The notes under the pieces were generated by a model. That model did no database searches. It saw only the letters and a program-made list of their open reading frames with translations, and was not told the origin of the DNA. Both the position numbers and the translations under genes were made by a program. Positions 1-5,073 of a stretch of DNA of 5,450 nt are shown here, one piece after another (position 1 is the stretch's first letter; every line of letters begins with the position of its first letter). This stretch comes from Pseudomonadota bacterium. GTDB lineage: Bacteria > Pseudomonadota > Gammaproteobacteria > Pseudomonadales > Cellvibrionaceae. The DNA lies in the NCBI GenBank assembly GCA_023416875.1, contig JAEZGT010000226.1:1-5450 (forward strand). The letters run 5' to 3'.

Positions 1-504
1 GTAACTGCCCGCTAAATGCGCGACAAAAACCGCGCCCATTCCTTGAATACCATAGCCGCCCGCCTTGTCTCTGGGCTCGCCGGTTGCCCAATAGCGCTCC
101 ATCTCCTCCCGCGTGATTTCGCGAAAGCGTACCTCGCTGGTGACGACTCTGACTTGCTGTCGACCGCTATGAGCCGCAGCGATACCGGTGAGTACTTGGT
201 GCGTTTCGCCGGATAATTGGTTCAGCATAGCCATCGCGTGTTCGCGGTCGCTCGGTTTTTCCAGGATCGCGCCCCGATGGACGACCACTGTATCCGCGCC
301 GAGCACCGGCAACTCCGGCCGCAGCTCACTGCCGGCACCGGCCTTGGCCAAGGCCAGCCGGCTGACATAATCAGCAGCGGTTTCTCCGGCTTTAGGGACT
401 TCGGGCACCTGGACCTGGATTACCACAAAGCGCACGCCGATTTGTTTCAACAGTTCTTGGCGGCGCGGAGACTGGGAGGCCAACAGCAGATCGACGGACG
501 ACAT
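1..504 (-). CDS. maf: Maf/YhdE-type nucleotide pyrophosphatase (3' end cut by window edge)
   Basis: Maf proteins hydrolyse the nucleoside triphosphate alpha-beta bond, releasing pyrophosphate; the YhdE subfamily prefers dTTP, UTP and modified pyrimidine nucleotides and is thought to clean the nucleotide pool. The visible 168 codons start MSSVDLLLASQSPRRQELL. They carry the nucleotide-binding SPRR loop (residues 12-15), the acidic residue E35, the GADT motif with the likely catalytic D71, EKP (82-84), LSGETH (97-102), GEPxDKAGGYGIQG (142-155) and FVxxLxGSY at the edge. This tracks E. coli YhdE almost residue for residue, so about 25-35 C-terminal residues should lie outside the window. The ATG at 504-502 is chosen because it matches the family N-terminus and a weak GAGA ribosome site lies 6 nt upstream (514-511); no ATG, GTG or TTG occurs in this frame back to mreD. 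It lies 91 bp downstream of mreD, as in many gammaproteobacteria, and is probably co-transcribed with it. Family assignment is firm; the exact substrate is inferred. Confidence 0.95.
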   Translation of the reverse strand, partial: MSSVDLLLASQSPRRQELLKQIGVRFVVIQVQVPEVPKAGETAADYVSRLALAKAGAGSELRPELPVLGADTVVVHRGAILEKPSDREHAMAMLNQLSGETHQVLTGIAAAHSGRQQVRVVTSEVRFREITREEMERYWATGEPRDKAGGYGIQGMGAVFVAHLAGSY

Positions 505-545
505 GATGGATCTCGTTATGGTTAAGTCAGATTGACTGGGAAAGT

Positions 546-557
546 GGTCTATAGACC
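546..557. repeat. 12 bp perfect palindrome in the mreD-maf gap
   Basis: GGTCTATAGACC reads the same on both strands and sits in the 91 bp gap between the mreD stop and the maf start. As RNA it could form only a 4 bp stem with a TATA loop and has no T-run after it on either strand, so it is not an intrinsic terminator. It could be a dimeric protein site or a chance palindrome. The same gap also holds a tandem octamer, CATTCTCG twice, at 573-588. No function can be assigned. Confidence 0.5.
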
Positions 558-595
558 CGCGCAGCGCAACTCCATTCTCGCATTCTCGCCTGGGC

Positions 596-1081
596 TTAGA
601 AGAGTCTGTAGCGCTGCTGCACACCGCGCATCAGGAGCACCAGGAGAGGCCAGCAGGCAGCTGATACTGCGGCGGAAATCACCAGATAGCGGGCCGGGGC
701 GGCGTAGCCGTCCAATCCTTGAATCCAGTTGACGAACAATTGATGAATGCCGACGAACACAAAGATCCAAAACGTCTGCTGAGTCATGGAATAGGTGCGC
801 AGCCGGCGGTAGGACATCAAAGCGATATAGGAGACCAGGGCCAACGCAAGTGCATGACCACCCCAGACGCCGTCCTCAACCACGTCCTGTACCAGACCGA
901 CACACCAAGCGATACCGACACCCCACTGGTGCGGGCCATTGAGTACCCAATAAATCACCACCAGACAGAGCAGCTCAGGCCGGTAGACGGAAGACGCAGG
1001 AGAGAGCGGATAGATGGCCACAAGGATCGCCATCACCAGACTGACGGCAAATACCATGAAGAGGGTTACGGGACTCGACAC
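596..1081 (-). CDS. mreD: Rod shape-determining membrane protein MreD
   Basis: MreD is the polytopic inner-membrane part of the elongasome and works with MreB and MreC to direct lateral wall synthesis. The 161-residue product is the usual size (about 160) and very hydrophobic, with segments at about residues 5-24, 36-49, 53-69, 74-92, 102-119 and 131-152, fitting a six-helix protein. Family landmarks are RPELLCLVVIYWVL (34-47), matching the E. coli FRPNW...LLYWIL region, and the GLVQDVVEDGVWGGHALAL stretch (62-80) with its conserved Asp, Gly and HAL. The start is GTG at 1081-1079. An ATG at codon 9 (1057-1055) is possible but would cut into the first membrane helix, and neither start has a strong ribosome site. 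The GTG lies only 3 nt after the mreC stop, which suggests translational coupling. Nothing is truncated. Confidence 0.95.
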   Translation of the reverse strand: MSSPVTLFMVFAVSLVMAILVAIYPLSPASSVYRPELLCLVVIYWVLNGPHQWGVGIAWCVGLVQDVVEDGVWGGHALALALVSYIALMSYRRLRTYSMTQQTFWIFVFVGIHQLFVNWIQGLDGYAAPARYLVISAAVSAACWPLLVLLMRGVQQRYRLF

Positions 1082-1084
1082 GGC

Positions 1085-1942
1085 TCAGCCGCCACTGGCC
1101 GGGTCGCCGGCGGGAGGTTCCTCCACCGCGCCGTGCCGATCAAAAACCAGCAGCACATGCCGGTTGCGGTTCAGCTCCGCCATGGGTTTGGCGGCCACCG
1201 TGGCAAAGGGTTTACCCGGATCATGACTGACTCGCTCTACCAGCGCCACCGGGTAGCCCGGCGGGAATCGCTGGCCGAGGCCGGAGGTGACCAGCAGATC
1301 GCCCTCCTGAATATCCATGGTGCTGGAGACAAAACGCAGCTGTAACTCGAACAGATTGCCCTGCCCCTCCGCCACCAGGCGAATACCGTTACGATTGACC
1401 TGCACCGGCAGCGCGTGACTGGAATCGGTGATCAGTAGCACGCGGCCAGTATGTCGGCCGACCTCAACCACCTGCCCCACTAGACCGTAGGCATCCACCA
1501 CTGGCTGGCCGATATAGACTCCGTCCTCGGTGCCGCGATTGATCATCACCTTGTGCTTCATCGGATCGGGAGACACGCCGATTAATTCAGCGACCAGCAC
1601 CCGGTCTTCAATGGTGTCAGCGGAATTGAGCAGCTGGCGCAGGCGGGTGTTTTCTGCCGTCAGCGACGCCATCTGCTGCAGTTTGCGTTTGAGCACCAGC
1701 ACCTCAGTGCGCAGCGCTTTGTTTTCTTCCTGCAGGTCCACTTTGGAGGCGAGACGGTCTTCCGACCAGCGGCTAACTTGCCCCGGAATGTCGGTAACCC
1801 AATAGAGCGGAATGGTGAAGTCGCTGACCCGCTGACGCACGCCATCGAGCCAGTCGGTTTTGCTGTAGATCAGCGCAATAGCGAGGGCCAGCAGGGCCAG
1901 TACCGTGAGTCTTACTCCCGGGGACGGACCCTTGGCAAACAT
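1085..1942 (-). CDS. mreC: Rod shape-determining protein MreC
   Basis: MreC is a bitopic inner-membrane protein whose periplasmic part organises the elongasome and contacts the PBP2/RodA synthase pair. The 285-residue product has a short cytoplasmic N-terminus (MFAKGPSPGVRL, close to the common FSRGPS start), one membrane helix at about 12-26, a charged coiled coil at about 60-108 (DLQEENKALRTEVLVLKRKL and onward) and the MreC beta-barrel core at about 113-267. Core landmarks are INRGTEDGVYIGQPVVD (134-150), GLVGQVVEVG (153-162), LLITDSSHALPVQV (169-182) and VTSGLGQRFPPGYPVA (218-233). It lacks the long C-terminal tail of E. coli MreC (367 residues), ending in a short Pro/Gly-rich tail; such compact forms are normal in the family. 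The ATG at 1942-1940 is the only good start after an in-frame TGA seven codons upstream. The nearest GAGG is about 15 nt away, a long spacing. It follows mreB by 34 bp. Confidence 0.97.
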   Translation of the reverse strand: MFAKGPSPGVRLTVLALLALAIALIYSKTDWLDGVRQRVSDFTIPLYWVTDIPGQVSRWSEDRLASKVDLQEENKALRTEVLVLKRKLQQMASLTAENTRLRQLLNSADTIEDRVLVAELIGVSPDPMKHKVMINRGTEDGVYIGQPVVDAYGLVGQVVEVGRHTGRVLLITDSSHALPVQVNRNGIRLVAEGQGNLFELQLRFVSSTMDIQEGDLLVTSGLGQRFPPGYPVALVERVSHDPGKPFATVAAKPMAELNRNRHVLLVFDRHGAVEEPPAGDPASGG

Positions 1943-1976
1943 GGGTTTGATAAGCGGACCTCAGCGCAGGGGAATA

Positions 1977-3008
1977 TCAGTAATGGAGATGGATAGCGCG
2001 GCTGTCCATGAGTTCCATGGCTTTACCGCCTCCGCGGGCGACGCAGGTGAGCGGATCTTCCGCCACCAGCACCGGCAGGCCGGTCTCTTCCATCAGCAGC
2101 CGGTCGATATCGCGCAGTAACGCGCCGCCACCGGTCAGCACTATGCCGCTTTCGGCGATATCAGAAGCCAATTCAGGCGGCGATTGTTCGAGAGTGCTTT
2201 TGACTGCCTGCACGATACCGGACAGGGGCTCTTGCAGGGCTTCGAGAACTTCGTCGCTGTTCAGAGTGAAACTGCGTGGCACTCCTTCGGCGAGGTTGCG
2301 GCCGCGCACATCAATTTCCAGCACTTCGCTGCCGGCGAAGGCGCAGCCGATTTCTTTTTTGATGCGCTCGGCGGTAGCGTCGCCGATAACGGTGCCGTAT
2401 TTGCGGCGCACATAATTCACAATCGCTTCGTCAAAACGGTCGCCACCGATACGCACCGAATCCGACAGCACCACACCGTTAAGGGAAATAATGGCGATTT
2501 CGGTGGTGCCACCGCCGATATCCACCACCATGGAACCGGTGGCTTCCGCGACTTTTAATCCAGCTCCGATCGCCGCGGCCATGGGCTCTTCAATTAAACG
2601 TACTTCGCGCGCACCGGCGCCGAATGCGGATTCACGAATCGCTCTTTTTTCCACTTCGGTGGACAGACAGGGTACGCACACCAGCACGCGCGGGCTCGGC
2701 TGAAACCAGCTATTTTCATGCACTTTGCGAATGAAATGCTGGAGCATTTTTTCGGTGACTTGGAAATCGGCGATCACGCCGTCTTTGAGTGGACGTATGG
2801 CGGTGATATTTCCGGGGGTGCGACCGAGCATGCGTTTCGCTGCCATACCCACCGCTTCGACGGATTTCTGGCCGTTGTGATTGCGAATGGCGACAACAGA
2901 AGGTTCGTTGAGGACGATGCCGCGCTCGCGCACATAAATCAGGGTGTTGGCGGTGCCCAGGTCAATAGAAAGATCGTTGGAAAAAATTCCGCGCAGACGT
3001 TTAAGCAT
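1977..3008 (-). CDS. mreB: Rod shape-determining actin-like ATPase MreB
   Basis: MreB is the bacterial actin homologue. It forms membrane-bound antiparallel double filaments that orient elongasome movement and keep rod shape. The 343-residue protein is near the usual 345-347. It has the N-terminal amphipathic membrane helix MLKRLRGIFS (1-10), phosphate-1 loop IDLGTANT (15-22), the LGRTPGNITAIRPLKDGVIADF segment (61-82, quoted in part), RAIRESAFGAGAREV (122-136), LIEEPMAAAIGAG (138-150) with the acidic ATPase region, phosphate-2 loop DIGGGTTE (163-170), SVRIGGDRFDEAI (184-196) and the adenosine motif GIVLTGGGALLRD (288-300). The start is fixed by homology to E. coli MreB. The nearest ribosome-site-like AAGG lies 13 nt upstream (3025-3022), so the site is weak. 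It is first in the mreBCD-maf operon and divergent from gatC. The C-terminal tail (ELMDSRAIHLHY) differs from E. coli, which is common. Confidence 0.99.
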   Translation of the reverse strand: MLKRLRGIFSNDLSIDLGTANTLIYVRERGIVLNEPSVVAIRNHNGQKSVEAVGMAAKRMLGRTPGNITAIRPLKDGVIADFQVTEKMLQHFIRKVHENSWFQPSPRVLVCVPCLSTEVEKRAIRESAFGAGAREVRLIEEPMAAAIGAGLKVAEATGSMVVDIGGGTTEIAIISLNGVVLSDSVRIGGDRFDEAIVNYVRRKYGTVIGDATAERIKKEIGCAFAGSEVLEIDVRGRNLAEGVPRSFTLNSDEVLEALQEPLSGIVQAVKSTLEQSPPELASDIAESGIVLTGGGALLRDIDRLLMEETGLPVLVAEDPLTCVARGGGKAMELMDSRAIHLHY

Positions 3009-3070
3009 AGTGGTGGAGAAACCTTATTTTGATGTCAACCCGGTGAGAGGGCGGGTATTCCGCTGGTCGC

Positions 3071-3114
3071 TGTTGTTTGTGTCCGGATCTACCGTTATTT
3101 GCGCCCGGATCTAC
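3071..3114. repeat. Two tandem 22 bp degenerate direct repeats
   Basis: Bases 3071-3092 and 3093-3114 are adjacent copies of a 22 bp unit. They agree at 18 of 22 positions, including an identical CCGGATCTAC in the last ten bases. All four differences (unit positions 1, 5, 10 and 12) are T/C or G/A transitions. The repeat lies in the predicted mreB leader, about 30-70 nt downstream of its predicted transcript start. The 22 bp period is close to two helical turns, so a protein bound to each copy would sit on the same DNA face. It may be a paired operator, an RNA element or a recent slippage duplication; the sequence does not decide. Confidence 0.8.
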
Positions 3115-3146
3115 ACGGAAAACAATGCGGAATGGTAAATCGGGGC

Positions 3147-3175
3147 ACTCTAGCAACGCCGGGGATTTAGAGCAA
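3147..3175 (-). promoter_or_regulatory. Predicted sigma70-type promoter for mreBCD-maf
   Basis: Read leftward, TTGCTC (3175-3170) is a possible -35 and TAGAGT (3152-3147) a possible -10, separated by exactly 17 bp. TGC directly before the -10 gives an extended -10 (TGn). A GC-rich GCCCCG follows, as in many growth-rate or stringently controlled promoters. Transcription would start near 3140, giving a leader of about 130 nt before mreB. The match is 3/6 and 4/6 to consensus, rescued by the spacing and the TGn; I infer it from pattern alone. Confidence 0.5.
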
Positions 3176-3194
3176 GGCGCAAATGTGGTAACTT
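3166..3194 (+). promoter_or_regulatory. Predicted sigma70-type promoter for gatCAB
   Basis: TTTAGA (3166-3171) and TAACTT (3189-3194) are 17 bp apart, with a TGG extended -10 (3186-3188) and a GC-rich AGCGCGCC directly after. The TGTGGTA...GCGCGCC form resembles many gammaproteobacterial housekeeping promoters. Transcription would begin near 3201, leaving a leader of about 85 nt before gatC. The -10 matches only three of six consensus positions. Rival -10-like sequences, TATAAA (3204-3209) and TATAGA (3220-3225), lie closer to gatC but lack a sensible -35. Its -35 overlaps that of the opposite promoter. Confidence 0.4.
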
Positions 3195-3204
3195 AGCGCG
3201 CCTT
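3174..3204. repeat. 7 bp inverted repeat bracketing the predicted gatC -10
   Basis: AAGGCGC (3174-3180) and its exact reverse complement GCGCCTT (3198-3204) are separated by 17 bp. The left arm falls in the gatC promoter spacer and touches the mreB -35; the right arm covers the predicted gatC transcript start. Arm centres are about 24 bp apart. The placement fits an operator for a dimeric regulator, but 7 bp arms in GC-rich sequence can arise by chance. Confidence 0.4.
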
Positions 3205-3257
3205 ATAAAACCCACTCAGTATAGATGAAATTTAACGTGCGACCGCCGCCGTGAGCG

Positions 3258-3276
3258 CTGTGCGGTGACCGCACAG
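3258..3276 (+). promoter_or_regulatory. Hairpin abutting the gatC ribosome binding site
   Basis: CTGTGCGG (3258-3265), loop TGA, then CCGCACAG (3269-3276) makes a perfect 8 bp, mostly G-C stem. Its 3' arm contains the first two bases (A3275, G3276) of the AGGAG ribosome site, so the folded leader would partly mask translation initiation of gatC. No T-run follows, so it is not a terminator. It could equally be a DNA palindrome bound by protein. Pairing is seen directly; the regulatory role is inferred. Confidence 0.6.
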
Positions 3277-3279
3277 GAG
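3275..3279 (+). promoter_or_regulatory. gatC ribosome binding site, decides a GTG start
   Basis: AGGAG at 3275-3279 lies 7 nt before the GTG at 3287-3289. This is the strongest Shine-Dalgarno match in the window and supports GTG as the gatC start, since no ATG occurs at the right place. Confidence 0.85.
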
Positions 3280-3286
3280 AATTACG

Positions 3287-3568
3287 GTGGACCGTTCCGA
3301 AATCGAAAAATTAGCGCATTTGGCGCGTCTGGAAATTCGCCCGGATGCCCTTGACGTAGTCGCGAGCCGCATCAGCAATGTGCTCGCCCTGGTGGATCAG
3401 CTGCAGGCATTGGACACCGCTCATGTGGAGCCCATGGCTCATCCCCTCGATGCGGTGCAACGATTGCGCGCTGACGCCGTGACCGAACCCGATTGCCGCG
3501 ATGCGTATCTCGCTATCGCGCCCGCCACCGAAAATGGCCTTTATCTCGTCCCCAAAGTCATCGATTAA
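3287..3568 (+). CDS. gatC: Asp/Glu-tRNA amidotransferase subunit C
   Basis: GatC is the small belt-like subunit that wraps around the GatA-GatB interface and stabilises the GatCAB complex, which amidates Asp-tRNA(Asn) and/or Glu-tRNA(Gln) in the cytoplasm. The 93-residue product is the usual length (about 95). It has the N-terminal helix with KLAHLARLEI (8-17), the second helix ISNVLALVDQLQALDT (29-44), the linker HVEPMAHPLDAVQRLRAD (46-63) with the conserved Pro, His-Pro and Leu-Arg-x-Asp pattern, and the C-terminal NGLYLVPKVID (83-93). Translation starts at GTG behind a strong AGGAG. It is first in the gatCAB operon, with gatA 39 bp downstream. The leader hairpin may tune its translation. 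Identity is secured by the gatA and gatB neighbours. Confidence 0.97.
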   Translation: MDRSEIEKLAHLARLEIRPDALDVVASRISNVLALVDQLQALDTAHVEPMAHPLDAVQRLRADAVTEPDCRDAYLAIAPATENGLYLVPKVID

Positions 3569-3574
3569 ATTTCC

Positions 3575-3590
3575 CGCGGCAAATGCCGCG
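3575..3590 (+). repeat. Small hairpin between gatC and gatA
   Basis: CGCGGC (3575-3580), loop AAAT, then GCCGCG (3585-3590) forms a 6 bp all-G-C stem 7 nt after the gatC stop and 17 nt before the gatA start. No T-run follows on either strand, so an intrinsic terminator is unlikely. It may stabilise or process the operon transcript, or set relative subunit expression; the role is unproven. Confidence 0.6.
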
Positions 3591-3607
3591 CAGCGGATAT
3601 TCAGCTC

Positions 3608-5062
3608 ATGCACAATCTCACCATCGCTCAAATGATCCGCGAGCTGCGCCGGAAATCTTTTTCCAGCGTGGAATTGACGGAGCATTTTCTTCAGCGCATC
3701 GAACGCCTGGACAACCAGTACAACAGCTTCGTTTCCATTACCCGCGATCAAGCACTCGCACAAGCGCGTGCGGCGGATGCGCGCCTGGCTTCCGAAAATG
3801 CGCCACCGCTTTGCGGCATTCCCCTCGCGCATAAAGATATTTTCTGTACCAACGGCGTGCGGACCAGCTGCGGTTCAAAAATGCTGGATAATTTTGTGCC
3901 GCCTTACGACGCCACCATCGTGGAAAATTATCTGCGCGACGGCGTGGTGATGTTGGGCAAAACCAATATGGACGAGTTCGCCATGGGCTCCTCCAACGAA
4001 ACCAGCTATTACGGTCCGGTAAAAAATCCCTGGGCGCTGAATTGTGTACCCGGCGGCTCCTCCGGCGGTTCCGCTGCCAGTGTCGCGGCACGTATCGCCC
4101 CGGCAGCTACCGCATCAGATACCGGCGGCTCAATTCGCCAGCCCGCCAGCCTGTGCGGCATTACCGGTATCAAACCCACCTACGGTCGCGTGTCGCGTTG
4201 GGGCATGATCGCTTTTGCCTCCAGCCTGGATCAGGCCGGTCTTATGACCCGCACGGCGGAAGACGCCGCCCTGTTGCTCAACACCATGGCGAGCTTTGAC
4301 GGCAAAGACTCCACCTGCGTCGATGAACCCATTCCGGATTACACCGCCAATCTGAATCAAGCCATCAGCGGCCTGAAAATCGGTCTGCCCAAAGAATATT
4401 TCGGTGAAGGCTTGCATGAAGGCACCGCGCGAGCGGTGGAAGAGGCGATCAAAACATTCGAAAAACTCGGCGCCACTGTGCATTCCGTCAGCCTGCCCCA
4501 CAGCCATATCGCGGTGCCGGCCTACTACGTGATCGCGCCGGCGGAATGTTCCGCCAACCTGAGCCGCTTCGACGGCGTGCGCTACGGCTACCGCTGTGAA
4601 AATCCCCAGAACCTCGACGATTTGTACAAGCGCTCACGCAGCGAAGGTTTCGGCGAGGAAGTGAAGCGCCGCATTATGGTGGGTTGCTATGCACTGTCTG
4701 CCGGTTTCTACGACGCCTATTATGCGAAAGCGCAAAAAGCTCGGCGGTTGATCCAGCAGGATTTTGTCGACGCTTTCAAACAGGTGGACGTGATCATGGG
4801 GCCGACATCGCCATCCCCCGCGTTTGAATTTGGCTCCAAAGGCAAAGACCCGGTAGCCATGTATCTGGAAGATATTTACACCATCGCCACCAACCTCGCC
4901 GGTCTGCCGGGTATGTCGATCCCCTGTGGCCTGGTGGACAACAAGCCGGTCGGACTGCAGATTATCGGCAATTATTTTGCCGAGGCGCAGATGCTCAATG
5001 TCGCGCACCAGTTCCAGCAAAACACCCAATTTCACGAACTGGCCCCCGCCGGTATTCAATAA
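3608..5062 (+). CDS. gatA: Asp/Glu-tRNA amidotransferase subunit A (glutaminase)
   Basis: GatA is the amidase-signature subunit. It hydrolyses glutamine and sends the ammonia through a channel to GatB, which amidates the misacylated tRNA. The 484-residue product matches the usual length (about 485). The Lys-cisSer-Ser triad is visible: K76 in LAHKDIFCTNGVRTSCGSKM (73-92), S151 in PGGSSGGSAA (148-157) and nucleophile S175 in SDTGGSIRQPA (170-180), numbered by comparison with S. aureus GatA K79/S154/S178. Other landmarks are LGKTNMDEFAMGSSN (116-130), GIKPTYGRVSRWGMIAFASS (187-206), AECSANLSRFDGVRYGYR in the substrate-side lid, LSAGFYDAYY, and GLPGMSIPCG near the C-terminus. The ATG at 3608 matches the family N-terminus (MHNLTIAQMIRELRRKSFSS), although its ribosome site is weak (GCGGAT region). 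gatC lies 39 bp upstream and gatB 11 bp downstream. No damage is seen. Confidence 0.99.
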   Translation: MHNLTIAQMIRELRRKSFSSVELTEHFLQRIERLDNQYNSFVSITRDQALAQARAADARLASENAPPLCGIPLAHKDIFCTNGVRTSCGSKMLDNFVPPYDATIVENYLRDGVVMLGKTNMDEFAMGSSNETSYYGPVKNPWALNCVPGGSSGGSAASVAARIAPAATASDTGGSIRQPASLCGITGIKPTYGRVSRWGMIAFASSLDQAGLMTRTAEDAALLLNTMASFDGKDSTCVDEPIPDYTANLNQAISGLKIGLPKEYFGEGLHEGTARAVEEAIKTFEKLGATVHSVSLPHSHIAVPAYYVIAPAECSANLSRFDGVRYGYRCENPQNLDDLYKRSRSEGFGEEVKRRIMVGCYALSAGFYDAYYAKAQKARRLIQQDFVDAFKQVDVIMGPTSPSPAFEFGSKGKDPVAMYLEDIYTIATNLAGLPGMSIPCGLVDNKPVGLQIIGNYFAEAQMLNVAHQFQQNTQFHELAPAGIQ

Positions 5063-5065
5063 AGG
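5062..5065 (+). promoter_or_regulatory. gatB ribosome binding site overlapping the gatA stop
   Basis: AAGG (5062-5065) uses the last A of the gatA TAA stop and lies 8 nt before the gatB ATG at 5074. A ribosome finishing gatA would cover it, which suggests coupled translation of the two catalytic subunits. A start-stop ATGTAA at 5069-5074 overlaps the gatB ATG but is only 3 nt from the AAGG. Confidence 0.7.
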
Positions 5066-5073
5066 TACATGTA

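Larger units (their letters stand above)
3009..3286. other. Shared divergent regulatory region between mreB and gatC
   Basis: This 278 bp stretch holds no convincing gene. The short open frames crossing it lack ribosome sites and family resemblance. Going from mreB to gatC it contains the predicted mreB leader with a 22 bp degenerate tandem repeat, a predicted leftward promoter, an overlapping predicted rightward promoter, and the gatC leader with a hairpin next to the ribosome site. Divergent mreB and gatC are usual in Pseudomonas-type genomes. The individual signals are listed separately. Confidence 0.85.

Noticed and set aside
719..1345. 208-codon open frame on the plus strand opposite mreC/mreD
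   Set aside because: It lies antisense to two clear genes, spans their junction, has no ribosome site and gives a low-complexity, family-less product; it is a GC-driven shadow.
1943..1976. Possible terminator or promoter in the mreB-mreC gap
   Set aside because: The 34 bp contain no hairpin with a T-run and no plausible -35/-10 pair; it reads as an ordinary operon spacer.
2350..2356. AAAAAAG run in mreB (minus strand) as a frameshift slippery site
   Set aside because: The reading phase is AAA AAA GAA rather than the A AAA AAG needed for -1 slippage, and MreB continues normally through it.
3033..3038. Perfect TTGACA on the minus strand close to mreB
   Set aside because: No -10-like hexamer lies 16-18 bp downstream (CACCAC at 17 bp), and a start there would fall at or inside the mreB start codon.
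2944..3138. 64-codon plus-strand open frame reaching into the mreB-gatC region
   Set aside because: It begins inside mreB antisense, lacks a ribosome site and covers the tandem repeat and leader rather than any recognisable protein.
3575..3590. gatC-gatA hairpin as a transcription terminator
   Set aside because: No T-run follows on either strand, and gatA/gatB must be expressed with gatC.
3311..3832. 173-codon open frame on the minus strand opposite gatC and gatA
   Set aside because: It is antisense to two well-identified genes and crosses their gap, with no recognisable domain or ribosome site.
4634..5059. 141-codon open frame antisense to the end of gatA
   Set aside because: It mirrors conserved gatA coding sequence and has no independent support.
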